DNA of 64,000 nt, from NCBI GenBank assembly GCA_003635315.1, contig PYJD01000008.1, forward strand, positions 62,001 to 126,000. Direction: 5' to 3'. Below the pieces are notes generated by a model. It worked only from the letters and a program-made list of their open reading frames with translations, did not search any database and was not told where the DNA came from. Shown here piece by piece: positions 55,558-64,000 of this stretch (position 1 is the stretch's first letter; each line of letters begins with the position of its first letter). The translations under genes were made by a program, and so were the position numbers. This DNA is from Candidatus Poribacteria bacterium. GTDB lineage: Bacteria; Poribacteria; WGA-4E; WGA-3G.

Positions 55558-56220
55558 ATGAATAAAAGTACCATATATCTATTAGTTGTATTGTTGTGTA
55601 GTATAGGTTTTATCTCATGTGAGCAGATACCTAAAATGACGGAAACAGTTATATCTGATGATGATATAATAGAAACACCTCAAGAGATGGATACGGTAAG
55701 TATGGTTGATACCGATGACAGTCAAGATATGGCTGATGAGGTATCCACGGATGATCCCTCAATGGTTCGGATACCTGTAGTCATTAACGAACTGATGGCA
55801 GACAATGATAATATTGTCGCTGATCCTCAAGGGGACTATGACGATTGGCTTGAATTGTATAACCCATCCGATAGTGCTATAATGCTAACTGGACTGTATC
55901 TCTCTGATAAGGAAGATAATCCAACGAAATGGCAATTTCCAGATAATACTGAGATTGGGGCGAATGGATATTTGATTGTATGGTTGGATGAAGACCATGA
56001 CAATGAAGAAGCAACAGAGGGATTACATGCAAACTTCAGACTATCAAAAAGTGGAGAACTCGTCCTATTCGTAGATAACGATACAGAGGGAAATGAAGTT
56101 CTGGATAGGGTTGAATTCGGTGCACAAGAGACTGATACAGCTTATGGACGTTTACCAGATGGTACAGGTGATTTCCAAATTGTAAAACCCACACCTGGTG
56201 CACCAAATATGGCTCAATAA
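55558..56220 (+). CDS. Lamin-tail-domain (LTD) lipoprotein
   Basis: A 220-aa lipoprotein. The signal peptide ends in GFISC (about residue 22). An acidic Asp/Met/Thr-rich spacer (about 30-72) leads to a complete LTD immunoglobulin-like fold: VVINELMADN, DDWLELYNPSDSAIMLTGLYLSD, WQFPDNTEIGANGYLIVWLD, FRLSKSGELVLFVD and the closing YGRLPDGTGDFQIVKPTPGAPN. In bacteria LTDs are extracellular, often attached to nucleases or adhesins; here the domain stands alone. TAGGAG before the ATG supports this start over a GTG six nt upstream. Confidence 0.9.
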   Translation: MNKSTIYLLVVLLCSIGFISCEQIPKMTETVISDDDIIETPQEMDTVSMVDTDDSQDMADEVSTDDPSMVRIPVVINELMADNDNIVADPQGDYDDWLELYNPSDSAIMLTGLYLSDKEDNPTKWQFPDNTEIGANGYLIVWLDEDHDNEEATEGLHANFRLSKSGELVLFVDNDTEGNEVLDRVEFGAQETDTAYGRLPDGTGDFQIVKPTPGAPNMAQ

Positions 56221-56305
56221 AACTCAAGATTCCATTTTATCACTTAATTTAATCTAACCCAAATTGCTATCATAATTTTTTATATATGGAAACGCTGTCT
56301 CAATT

Positions 56306-58447
56306 ATGAAAAATCCTTCCTATGCTGTTTCCAAACATCCTTATTCAAGTAAGAAGAGTTTGAAACAAAACACATACTTCGTCCTATTCCTGCTTTATTC
56401 TTTGGTAATATTGTCTTCAAAGTCTGTTATTGCACAGATTATTAATATTCCAGATCCAGAACTGCGTGCTGTACTTGAACTTGAACTTGGTAAAGAACCA
56501 GATGCAGATATAACTCAATCTGATTTTGATAGTCTTGAAGTATTAGTTGCTTTTGAATCTGGTATATCTAATTTGACAGGACTTGAGTTTGCTACCAACT
56601 TGAAAGAATTACATCTTGGCCTCAACGAAGTATCAGATATTTCACCGTTAAAAGGGTTAACGAACCTTGTCATTCTTGATCTACATCGGAATAATAGATT
56701 ATCAAATTTATTGCCGCTTAAGAGTCTGATTAATTTGCAATGGCTATCTCTGAGAGGGAATAGGATTACAAATTTGTCACCTCTCAGCGGATTAACAAAC
56801 CTGACCTTTCTACATGTTGCGTATAACGGAATATCAGATTTAACTCCCATCAGCAATTTGACGAATTTAACATATCTTGATGTGGAACAGAATAGGATTT
56901 CAGATTTATCTCCATTAAAAAGAATGACGAATCTAACATACTTAGATTTTGATAGTAACTTGGTTACGGATGTGTCTGCTCTGAAAGATTTGACTAATCT
57001 ATTGCATTTAGATGCAAGTGACAATTCAATATTAGATATTTCACCTTTCAGTGAAATGAGAGAGATGGATAATCTGGATATTGATAGTAACCAAATATCT
57101 GATCTTACACCTCTGATAAATATGAAGAAAATGATTATACTTGATGCTCATGAAAACCTGATCTCTGATGCATCCCCAATAAGTCATTTGACGGAATTGA
57201 GAAAATTGGACTTGGATGAGAACCAAATATCAGATCTCTCCCCGTTGAGGAATTTGATTTTTTTAGTGTTCCTTGATTTGGATGGAAACAATATCTCAGA
57301 CATTACTCCTTTGATGGGTTTGAATCGTCTGAGAGAATTGGATCTTGATGAAAACCGTGTGACAGACATTTCATCACTTGAATTTTTGTCAAGTTTGACA
57401 TTGTTAGATATCCATGACAATAATGTATCTGATATATCAATACTAAAAAACCTAACAAAGTTAACCTCATTAGATCTTGATGACAACCGCATTTCGGATA
57501 TTTCATCCCTTAGCTATTTAACAGAATTAACATTTCTGGATCTTGATGGTAACAATATATTTGATCTGACTCCACTCAGAAAGTTAAATAAACTGGTAGA
57601 TTTAGATTTACACGATAATAAGATAATAGATGTATCACCACTTAAAATGTTGACAAATCTTGTGATTCTGGATCTTAGTGAGAACCACATTTTAGATTTT
57701 AGTCCTATTGCCGAATTGAGTAGGAATTTAATGGAATACAACACAGATGATCAAACGGAACCTCCTACCAACTTGTCACAGATAGTGCATTACAATAGAT
57801 CAGATGTCAATCGTGATGGTATTGTAAATATTGTAGATCTTACAATAATTGCCTCCCACTTTCATAATCCTAATTTAGAGTTACTTGCGGAAATGAATAT
57901 ATATCCAGATGTGAATGTCGACGAAGTTGTGGATATTTTAGACTTGTTAATTACTGCATCGGAGATAGATATAGTATCTTCTGCTCCTGCACTCAGCGAG
58001 AATTCAGTCGAAACAGTAAATCTCAGTGTTAAAAACCTAACTGAGTGGATTCAACTTGCAAAAGAAATTAATGCAAGTCAACCGAAGTTACAACAAGGTA
58101 TTTCGTTGTTGACGGAACTTTTACAACTTCTCAGATCGATAGAGACATCTCCAATAGAGACAGTATTGCTACAAAACTATCCGAATCCATTTAACCCTGA
58201 GACTTGGTTTCCATTCCATCTTGCAGAACAAGCTAACGTTAGGATTTTGATATATTCTGCTGATTGGAAACTTATACGCATATTGGAATTAGGTACATTG
58301 TCCGCAGGAGTTTACAAACAGAAGTCGCGGGCAGCATATTGGGATGGAAAAAATGAAATCGGTGAATCCGTCGCCAGCGGAGTGTATTATTTTGTCCTTC
58401 AGACAGAAAGTTATTATGCTACTGGTAAAATGCTTATACAGAAGTAA
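56306..58447 (+). CDS. Secreted leucine-rich-repeat protein with dockerin-like and FlgD-like C-terminal domains
   Basis: A 713-aa exported protein. A signal region (FVLFLLYSLVILSSKSVIAQ) precedes a cap, then about 17 internalin-type repeats of 22 residues on the pattern SDLSPLxxLTNLxxLDLxxNxI (about 85-480). Two Asp-rich dockerin-like EF hands follow (DVNRDGIVNIVDLTIIA, DVNVDEVVDILDLLITA). The last 90 residues begin LLQNYPNPFNPETW and end GKMLIQK, the FlgD-like/type IX-like sorting domain. The repeats suggest a ligand-binding surface protein; the target is unknown. It shares its C-terminal plan with the next gene. Confidence 0.93.
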   Translation: MKNPSYAVSKHPYSSKKSLKQNTYFVLFLLYSLVILSSKSVIAQIINIPDPELRAVLELELGKEPDADITQSDFDSLEVLVAFESGISNLTGLEFATNLKELHLGLNEVSDISPLKGLTNLVILDLHRNNRLSNLLPLKSLINLQWLSLRGNRITNLSPLSGLTNLTFLHVAYNGISDLTPISNLTNLTYLDVEQNRISDLSPLKRMTNLTYLDFDSNLVTDVSALKDLTNLLHLDASDNSILDISPFSEMREMDNLDIDSNQISDLTPLINMKKMIILDAHENLISDASPISHLTELRKLDLDENQISDLSPLRNLIFLVFLDLDGNNISDITPLMGLNRLRELDLDENRVTDISSLEFLSSLTLLDIHDNNVSDISILKNLTKLTSLDLDDNRISDISSLSYLTELTFLDLDGNNIFDLTPLRKLNKLVDLDLHDNKIIDVSPLKMLTNLVILDLSENHILDFSPIAELSRNLMEYNTDDQTEPPTNLSQIVHYNRSDVNRDGIVNIVDLTIIASHFHNPNLELLAEMNIYPDVNVDEVVDILDLLITASEIDIVSSAPALSENSVETVNLSVKNLTEWIQLAKEINASQPKLQQGISLLTELLQLLRSIETSPIETVLLQNYPNPFNPETWFPFHLAEQANVRILIYSADWKLIRILELGTLSAGVYKQKSRAAYWDGKNEIGESVASGVYYFVLQTESYYATGKMLIQK

Positions 58448-58484
58448 CCTATCTATATCTAATATCTTATAAATCGGAGTCAAG

Positions 58485-61127
58485 ATGCGATTTTTAATAC
58501 TTTTATGGATTTTCTGTATATCGTCTACAGGATGGAGTGACATACAATTTGAAGATGTCTCACACCAAGCAGGGATCACGCGAGTTGGGGAGAGTTGGGG
58601 GAATGCATGGGGAGATTTTGATGGTGACGGATACTTAGACCTATGGGCAACAAACCATAAACATAAACCCAGTCTATATCGTAATAATCAAGATGGAACT
58701 TTTACGGATATTATTGATCAGGTATGGGATGCATATCCGTTTGCAGATACCCATGGAGTTGCATGGGCAGATTTTGACAATGATGGGGACCAAGATTTGG
58801 TTGTTCTCTGTGGTGGTGGCGGAGGAGTAAATCAATCAAACATAACACACTTTAATCATTTTTATGTCAATGAAAATGGCAGATTAATCGAAAGGGCATC
58901 TGCATTTGGGATTGATATGCCTTTACTTCGTGGAAGAACACCTCTATGGTTTGACTGGAATAATGATGGACACTTAGATCTGCTTTTGACCGGTATAAGT
59001 CAGAAGGATAATACATCCACGCTTGTTAAACCGTCAATATTTGCCCAAACCCAACAAGAATTTGAGAATGTTAATACACATGCTGGTTTTTGCATTGACA
59101 AGGGAGCAAACTTAGCACAACTTGGTGATATTACGAACGATGGGAATATGGATTTGTTTATAGGTAAGACTATCTATCCAGAACACATATTTGATATCTC
59201 AATATTGCCATTTAATGATATAACTGAATTGCTTTCATTCCCAAAAACATATAATGTACAAGATGCAACACTTGTCGATCTCAACGGGGATTTGCATATA
59301 GATGCATTTCTTGCTTGTGGTGTTTATAGATCATTCATAGATACTTCCAAAGCAGAATCTATACAAGAAATAGGAGATTATCCTTACAAAATAAAGTTAC
59401 ATGTATTAATTAATGTTGGTGAGAAAGGTCTCAGATTTAAAACAGATGGTGCTGTCAAGTTTGAGGTGCATTCGGATTGGGCATCTCAATTCCGTCATTT
59501 GGTTATTGGAAAACAGGGAAGCTATATAGATACTTTTGGTGGAGAATTTATCCAAACTGATCGTCAACGAAATGTATCGTCTTTTACATTTGTACTTGAT
59601 CCAACTGACACCCGAACTCATGGATTGGCAGATCGTCCTAAGATCGAGAAGTGGCGAACTTATGTGGGATACAACCCAGATACATTTCTATGGACAGTAT
59701 TATACCATACAATGCCATCATCAAATACAACTTGGACTGGATTTGAAGCACTCATATCATCAGATAACCCAATTTTAGATGTAGAGCCAATTAACTTTAC
59801 TTACTCTGATCTTATCTACCAACCGAATTCTGTATTATGTCTTGGGAATTCATCTAATCACATTAAGAAAATCGCTTTTCCCGATGCAGTTGAGGCACGT
59901 TCTATAGCAGCAGGAGATTTTGATAATGATATGGATGTCGACCTATACATAGTTCGGTCAAATAGTGCTATTAATCTTCCTAATCAGATGTATGAAAACC
60001 AAGGCAATGGTACATTCATAAAATTAATGGATGCAGGTGGTGCAATTGGAAGTAAAGATGGAAGGGGAATGAGTGTTACAATGGCGGATTATGACTTAGA
60101 TGGTTATTTAGACCTTTTTGTTACAAATGGAAGAGGTGTATACCCGTTTAACAATGGTCCTGATCAACTCTTTCGTAACTTGGGGAGTGGCAATAATTGG
60201 ATTCAAATAGATTTGCAGGGGACAGTTTCAAATAGAGATGGGATCGGTGCCAAAGTATTTGCTACGACACCAGATGGTAATACTCAGCTTCGCGAACGTA
60301 ATGGTGGCATTCATTGGGCACAACAAGATCAAAAACGTATACACTTTGGTCTTGCACAGAATCAGAAGGTGAGTGAATTAATCATCTATTGGCCAAGCGG
60401 TATCCTGCAGAAACTTAACGATATTCCAGTGAACCAAGTCCTTCTGGTCGTTGAAAAAGGTAATCAAAATCTATCCTCTGGCGATGTTAATTTGGATGGA
60501 AAAGTAGACATACTCGACCTACTTACAATCATTGCACATTTCAATTCAAAACTTCATTGGAATTATCAGTATGATCTTAACAGAGATGGAAGAGTCGACT
60601 TGGAAGATGTTGTTTATGTGATTGAAAAGATTGAAGAGCAACAAGCTGCGTCTGCCCCATCTGTAAACAGCAATACAAGAACTCTATCCAGAATTTATTC
60701 ATCCCTCTCTGAGGTTAAAATAGCATTACTTCATTCATTCTACGAAAAAATTGAAGAATTACCTGGGGATATTACACATAAGGTATTAATAAAGAAATTT
60801 ATTGAGAATCTATTAATGCCGAGTGATGGTCCTATGCTAACAGAACTATTGACAAACTATCCGAATCCGTTTAATCCAGAAACATGGATACCTTATCAAC
60901 TCTCTGAAGATGCGGAAATTTCCATAAAGATATACAATACTACTGGTGACTTGATAAATACAGTATTTTCTGGACATCGAGAGTCGGGGTATTATCTCAC
61001 TCGGGACCGTGCTGCACATTGGGATGGAAAAAATGATGTTGGTGAACCTGTGGCAAATGGGGTTTATATTTATGAACTAACAACGCCGACTTTTAATAAA
61101 ACAAGAAAAATGGTTATCCTTAAATAG
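58485..61127 (+). CDS. Secreted VCBS/ASPIC-UnbV protein with dockerin-like and FlgD-like domains
   Basis: An 880-aa exported protein of the CRTAC1 type. The signal peptide (FLILLWIFCISSTGWS) leads to an FG-GAP/VCBS beta-propeller with calcium loops such as DFDGDGYLDLW, DFDNDGDQDLVVL, DWNNDGHLDLLL and DYDLDGYLDLFVT. An ASPIC/UnbV domain follows at about 570-650 (RDGIGAKVFATTPDG, ERNGGIHWAQQDQKRIHFGL). Next come two dockerin-like EF hands (DVNLDGKVDILDLLTIIA, DLNRDGRVDLEDVVYV). It ends in NYPNPFNPETWIPYQL ... KMVILK, the sorting domain. CGGAG before the ATG supports the start. It lies 37 nt after the LRR gene. Confidence 0.92.
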   Translation: MRFLILLWIFCISSTGWSDIQFEDVSHQAGITRVGESWGNAWGDFDGDGYLDLWATNHKHKPSLYRNNQDGTFTDIIDQVWDAYPFADTHGVAWADFDNDGDQDLVVLCGGGGGVNQSNITHFNHFYVNENGRLIERASAFGIDMPLLRGRTPLWFDWNNDGHLDLLLTGISQKDNTSTLVKPSIFAQTQQEFENVNTHAGFCIDKGANLAQLGDITNDGNMDLFIGKTIYPEHIFDISILPFNDITELLSFPKTYNVQDATLVDLNGDLHIDAFLACGVYRSFIDTSKAESIQEIGDYPYKIKLHVLINVGEKGLRFKTDGAVKFEVHSDWASQFRHLVIGKQGSYIDTFGGEFIQTDRQRNVSSFTFVLDPTDTRTHGLADRPKIEKWRTYVGYNPDTFLWTVLYHTMPSSNTTWTGFEALISSDNPILDVEPINFTYSDLIYQPNSVLCLGNSSNHIKKIAFPDAVEARSIAAGDFDNDMDVDLYIVRSNSAINLPNQMYENQGNGTFIKLMDAGGAIGSKDGRGMSVTMADYDLDGYLDLFVTNGRGVYPFNNGPDQLFRNLGSGNNWIQIDLQGTVSNRDGIGAKVFATTPDGNTQLRERNGGIHWAQQDQKRIHFGLAQNQKVSELIIYWPSGILQKLNDIPVNQVLLVVEKGNQNLSSGDVNLDGKVDILDLLTIIAHFNSKLHWNYQYDLNRDGRVDLEDVVYVIEKIEEQQAASAPSVNSNTRTLSRIYSSLSEVKIALLHSFYEKIEELPGDITHKVLIKKFIENLLMPSDGPMLTELLTNYPNPFNPETWIPYQLSEDAEISIKIYNTTGDLINTVFSGHRESGYYLTRDRAAHWDGKNDVGEPVANGVYIYELTTPTFNKTRKMVILK

Positions 61128-61205
61128 GATGATTGATTTATGGCACTACTAAAGATAGGTTCAAACACATTAACAGAAAGACATTGTTAACCCATAGGTA
61201 TTTTA

Positions 61206-62201
61206 ATGCAAATCTTAGTTCTTGATATAGGTTGTTCATTTACAAAAGGCTATTTATTTAACAAAGAGTTAGATATAATTGCTGAGTATAAATTGTCTAC
61301 CGATATGTCCTCACCCGATGCGCTTGAATTAGGAGTTAGAAATGTAATGTCTGAATTTGACAATTACACATATCAGGCGATTTTTCCTCTTAGTTTTGGT
61401 GAAGGGGTTGTATATGATAATGTCCTGTATGAACCAACTCATAATCGCGAATCACTTACAGAGGATTATTATCTATTAACAGGCACCCCAACAGATGTAT
61501 TGCGTGATATTGGTTCTGCTTTTCATTCCGTCTTAACATTCCCATCATATTCTAAAGGTCCAGCTTTACCTGTCTCAACTTATATCGCATCACAACTTTC
61601 AAATACAGAAATATATACGTGGGACTTAACTCATGCAGGTAATAGTGGTATGTTAGATTTTTCACAACGCCAATGGGCTCTGAAGCTTCTAAATAATAAT
61701 AAATGTGATCCATTGCCATTCTCAGAAGAATTCATCAGTCCAGCAACAATCGTAGGAAATACTGAAAATGGCATACCTGTTTTTGCTGGAGGACACGATC
61801 ACAGTTGTATCTCTGTTTTTAATCCAAGGACTATTATAATTGCTGGAACTTGGGTTGTTCTCAGTCACCCTGAAATTGCTTATCTACCAAATCCGGATGA
61901 ACAGAAAGAAGGAATCCGCTGGACAATTACGGCAAATGGTAGTTTTCATAAGCAGATAGTCAAGAAAGTCTCTAATCCAGTAACCCTTTCTGAAATGAAG
62001 CACATCATTTATATTTTTGAGAAAATGGGTGTATCAAAGAATACTGAGATATTCGCCATTGGAGGGTTTGGTGAGAAGCTTGCACCAGAATTGGATGGCG
62101 TTAAGAGCACTTATCGGTTTACAGCACCCCCAGACGCTGAAGTATATCAACATAGACAAACGGCAAAATACGCCTTCAGAGCATTGGAGCTTCAAACATG
62201 A
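61206..62201 (+). CDS. Short FGGY-like carbohydrate kinase
   Basis: A 331-aa protein of the actin/hexokinase/FGGY fold. The first phosphate loop is VLDIGCSFTKGYLF, PVFAGGHDHSC carries the usual catalytic Asp, IIIAGTWVVLS is the second phosphate loop, and IFAIGGFGE is the adenosine-type loop. Typical FGGY kinases have about 480 residues, so large parts of the substrate domain are reduced. Its stop overlaps the start of a nucleotidyltransferase gene by four bases, so the pair probably phosphorylates and then nucleotidylates one sugar or polyol. Confidence 0.75.
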   Translation: MQILVLDIGCSFTKGYLFNKELDIIAEYKLSTDMSSPDALELGVRNVMSEFDNYTYQAIFPLSFGEGVVYDNVLYEPTHNRESLTEDYYLLTGTPTDVLRDIGSAFHSVLTFPSYSKGPALPVSTYIASQLSNTEIYTWDLTHAGNSGMLDFSQRQWALKLLNNNKCDPLPFSEEFISPATIVGNTENGIPVFAGGHDHSCISVFNPRTIIIAGTWVVLSHPEIAYLPNPDEQKEGIRWTITANGSFHKQIVKKVSNPVTLSEMKHIIYIFEKMGVSKNTEIFAIGGFGEKLAPELDGVKSTYRFTAPPDAEVYQHRQTAKYAFRALELQT

Positions 62202-62617
62202 AAAAGGTTTTGGTAACAGGATGTTTTGATCTATTCCATTATGGACATCTAAAGTTTCTTGAAGCTGCGGCTGCATGTGGTGACTACCTTATCGTCGGTG
62301 TCGCTGAAGATGATACTGTAAGACGTGTAAAAGGTGAAAATCGACCTATATATCCACTTGAGCACAGAATAGCATTATTGGAAGCATGTCGACATGTTAC
62401 TTCAGTGGAAGTATTCTCCCTTGAGTCTCAACTTGATTTAGTAGATAAAGTATCCCCTGATATATGTGTTGAGGGAGCAGATGGTAACGCAAGATTGAGA
62501 GAAATACTTGATGAATTAAAATTAAATACACCTGTACAAACGGTTTATACGGATTATATTCATACAACAGATATTGTTGAGAAAATTCTCAATTGTAAAT
62601 CTACTAAGAATAATTAG
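62198..62617 (+). CDS. RfaE2/TagD-type cytidylyltransferase-like nucleotidyltransferase
   Basis: A 139-aa single-domain enzyme. GCFDLFHYGHLKFLEAA has the HxGH catalytic motif. VRRVKGENRPIYPLEHRIALLEA and TDIVEKI near the C-terminus resemble the ADP-heptose synthase nucleotidyltransferase (RfaE2/HldE C-terminal domain) more than glycerol-3-phosphate cytidylyltransferase. It would make an NDP-sugar for surface polysaccharide, using the product of the overlapping FGGY-like kinase. The sugar and nucleotide are not determined. Confidence 0.88.
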   Translation: MKKVLVTGCFDLFHYGHLKFLEAAAACGDYLIVGVAEDDTVRRVKGENRPIYPLEHRIALLEACRHVTSVEVFSLESQLDLVDKVSPDICVEGADGNARLREILDELKLNTPVQTVYTDYIHTTDIVEKILNCKSTKNN

Positions 62618-62698
62618 ACTTGAACCGAAGTAAACCAGGAAGATTCTAAGATCCAAAATATATTTCAAAAATTAATCAACCCCACCACCTATTGGGTA

Positions 62699-63982
62699 AT
62701 GTTAATTACTTTTGTTGGTATGGGGTTGAGTCTTTTATTTCATATATTAATCCCAAGATTTTTTGGGGTAAGTGAAACTGCAGACGCTTTTATTTCTGCG
62801 ATCAAAGTCGTTCTATTGGTTGACATAATTTTCAGAGAGGGGGCAAAATTTAGTCTTGTTCCGTTCTTTGTAGAAAAGGAGAAAACACAAGATAAGCTTG
62901 TTTTTCAAAGTCTTACTAATGAAATTCTAACTATAGGCATACTTATTGGTTCTATATTCCTGATCCTTATAGAAATATCGGCAACCTGGATTTCAACAAT
63001 GTTATTGCCGAATATTGCATTAGTTGCACGATCTGAAATGGCATTCTATCTTAGAATAGGTTCCCCTTTATTAATATTTGGATGTGGAAGTACAATGTTG
63101 GGGGCATTTCTAAATAGTCAAAAATGCTTCAAATTCGTGGCTTTACGAAATGTCTTACCACATGGAATTGCAATCTTAGGTTTCCTTCTACTTTATGGAA
63201 GAGACAATCTTGCTGAATTGATAACAATTGCCTATGTTATAGGGTTCTCGGTTTATTTCCTCTTACTACTAATCAGATATTTTAGATTAGGTTATAAATA
63301 TACACCACACAAGATTTCATTAGAATCCTTAAGTATTTTGAGAAACACCTTATCCCTTCCAACACTTGGATTTGCAATCAGGCAGATGACTGTCCGTATA
63401 ATAATAGAGGTATTATTGGTTGGTAAGCTTGGTAAAGGAGCAATAACACTATACAATAGTGCATTTCGTATATTCTCAGCTATACAAACACTTATAGGGA
63501 ATACTATTGCGACAATTGGTCTGCCAGATATGACAGTGAAAGATAATAAAGACAATAAAAAAGACCTGAAAAACTCTCTCTCACGTAATATCCGTTCAGT
63601 TTTATATATCGCTGTTCCAATTACAGTTATTTTATTGTTAGGTTCATCTATAATAATAGAGTTGATATTTGGTAATGACAAATTTGACAATCAATCACTA
63701 CATCAGATATCTCAGATCCTTTTCTGGTTAGGCTGTGGCATTGTCTTTTCCTGTATGATACCTGTTTTAAACGCTGGACTTTATGCACAAATGGCATATC
63801 GGTTGATTTTTAGAAATATGGTTACAATGGCAATTCTAAACTTTATAATCGCAGTGACATTATTTTTCTACTTGAAACTAAATGGACTCGCTATAGCAAT
63901 ATCCATAACAGCTATTATTGCAACAGTAAATTTGACATATCTTCTTAGAAAAACGGGTGTTTTTCTATTTCAAAAAGAATGA
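62699..63982 (+). CDS. MurJ/MviN-like polysaccharide or lipid II flippase
   Basis: A 427-aa inner-membrane protein of the MOP superfamily with about 12 helices. Visible family features are the amphipathic start FHILIPRFFGVSETADAFISAIKV, FREGAKFSLVPFF, and a helix with FLNSQKCFKFVALRNVLPHG. It flips undecaprenyl-linked saccharide. It is shorter than MurJ (about 510), so a capsule or O-antigen flippase is possible. The frame remains open for another 25 codons upstream with membrane-protein-like content, and an AGGA lies near 62637, but no ATG, GTG or TTG exists there. The true start may be a rare codon (for example ATC at 62651). Next gene overlaps its stop. Confidence 0.85.
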   Translation: MLITFVGMGLSLLFHILIPRFFGVSETADAFISAIKVVLLVDIIFREGAKFSLVPFFVEKEKTQDKLVFQSLTNEILTIGILIGSIFLILIEISATWISTMLLPNIALVARSEMAFYLRIGSPLLIFGCGSTMLGAFLNSQKCFKFVALRNVLPHGIAILGFLLLYGRDNLAELITIAYVIGFSVYFLLLLIRYFRLGYKYTPHKISLESLSILRNTLSLPTLGFAIRQMTVRIIIEVLLVGKLGKGAITLYNSAFRIFSAIQTLIGNTIATIGLPDMTVKDNKDNKKDLKNSLSRNIRSVLYIAVPITVILLLGSSIIIELIFGNDKFDNQSLHQISQILFWLGCGIVFSCMIPVLNAGLYAQMAYRLIFRNMVTMAILNFIIAVTLFFYLKLNGLAIAISITAIIATVNLTYLLRKTGVFLFQKE

Positions 63983-64000
63983 AAATCTTATACATCTCTC
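63979..64000 (+). CDS. Start of a gene cut by the window edge
   Basis: An ATG overlaps the flippase stop (ATGA) and begins MKILYIS, a start common in GT4 glycosyltransferases. Only seven codons are visible, so the identity is a guess from context. Confidence 0.4.

Overview
The window is AT-rich bacterial chromosome with about 46 genes on both strands. It contains no rRNA, tRNA, CRISPR array, prophage or transposase that I can see. The source is a Gram-negative-type bacterium: it has lpxI (lipid A), a Wzi-like outer-membrane barrel, several lipoproteins and a MurJ-type flippase. Three phytanoyl-CoA dioxygenase-family genes, several Gfo/Idh/MocA and enolase-superfamily genes, and large secreted proteins ending in a 'NYPNPFNPETW' FlgD-like/type IX-like C-terminal domain together point to Candidatus Poribacteria or a close relative. 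That assignment is inference from gene style; no 16S gene is present to confirm it.

Layout. 34-4481: overlapping or closely spaced genes for NAD synthetase of eukaryotic type, a Wzi-like outer-membrane protein and a lytic transglycosylase. 4478-10141: a conserved unknown gene, two PhyH dioxygenases and a reverse-strand operon (family 5 solute-binding protein, 2-hydroxyacid dehydrogenase, PhyH). 10420-16403: a HEAT-membrane-TPR protein and a giant secreted subtilase. 16404-18057: long non-coding region holding copy 1 of a dispersed element. 18058-27014: acetolactate-synthase-like enzyme, mtnA, amidohydrolase, a cold-shock/Hfq-like fusion with a cysteine-cluster protein, DUF971, ferredoxin, lpxI and a MacB/FtsX permease. 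27178-37990: glycoside-hydrolase-like protein, oxidoreductases, LON-N protein, CDP-alcohol phosphatidyltransferase, membrane proteins and an enolase-superfamily enzyme. 38013-42764: a very large DUF4011 helicase-nuclease, a probable defence gene. 42787-47302: PhyH, SUMF1-like protein, lipoyl ligase, beta-propeller and LamG protein. 48256-52215: the Hen1-Pnkp RNA-repair operon behind a perfect consensus promoter. 53244-64000: surface and secreted proteins (beta-helix, lamin-tail, leucine-rich repeat, ASPIC/VCBS) mixed with polysaccharide genes (GT4, sugar kinase, nucleotidyltransferase, flippase).

The most unusual feature is a non-coding element of about 500-600 bp present three times (near 16600-17105, 47457-48058 and, inverted, 52580-53093). 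Each copy lies about 155-195 bp upstream of a gene for an exported protein, in the same orientation relative to that gene. Each carries two adjacent hairpins, one of which keeps its pairing through compensatory base changes, and a pair of 11-bp direct repeats 45-46 bp apart. Copies 2 and 3 also bracket the Hen1-Pnkp operon as inverted repeats.

Other points worth a second look are a cold-shock domain fused to Hfq/LSm-like domains, a four-stem cloverleaf palindrome at 29210-29277, an FGGY-kinase/RfaE2-type sugar-activation pair, and a SUMF1-like protein lacking the formylglycine-generating cysteines.
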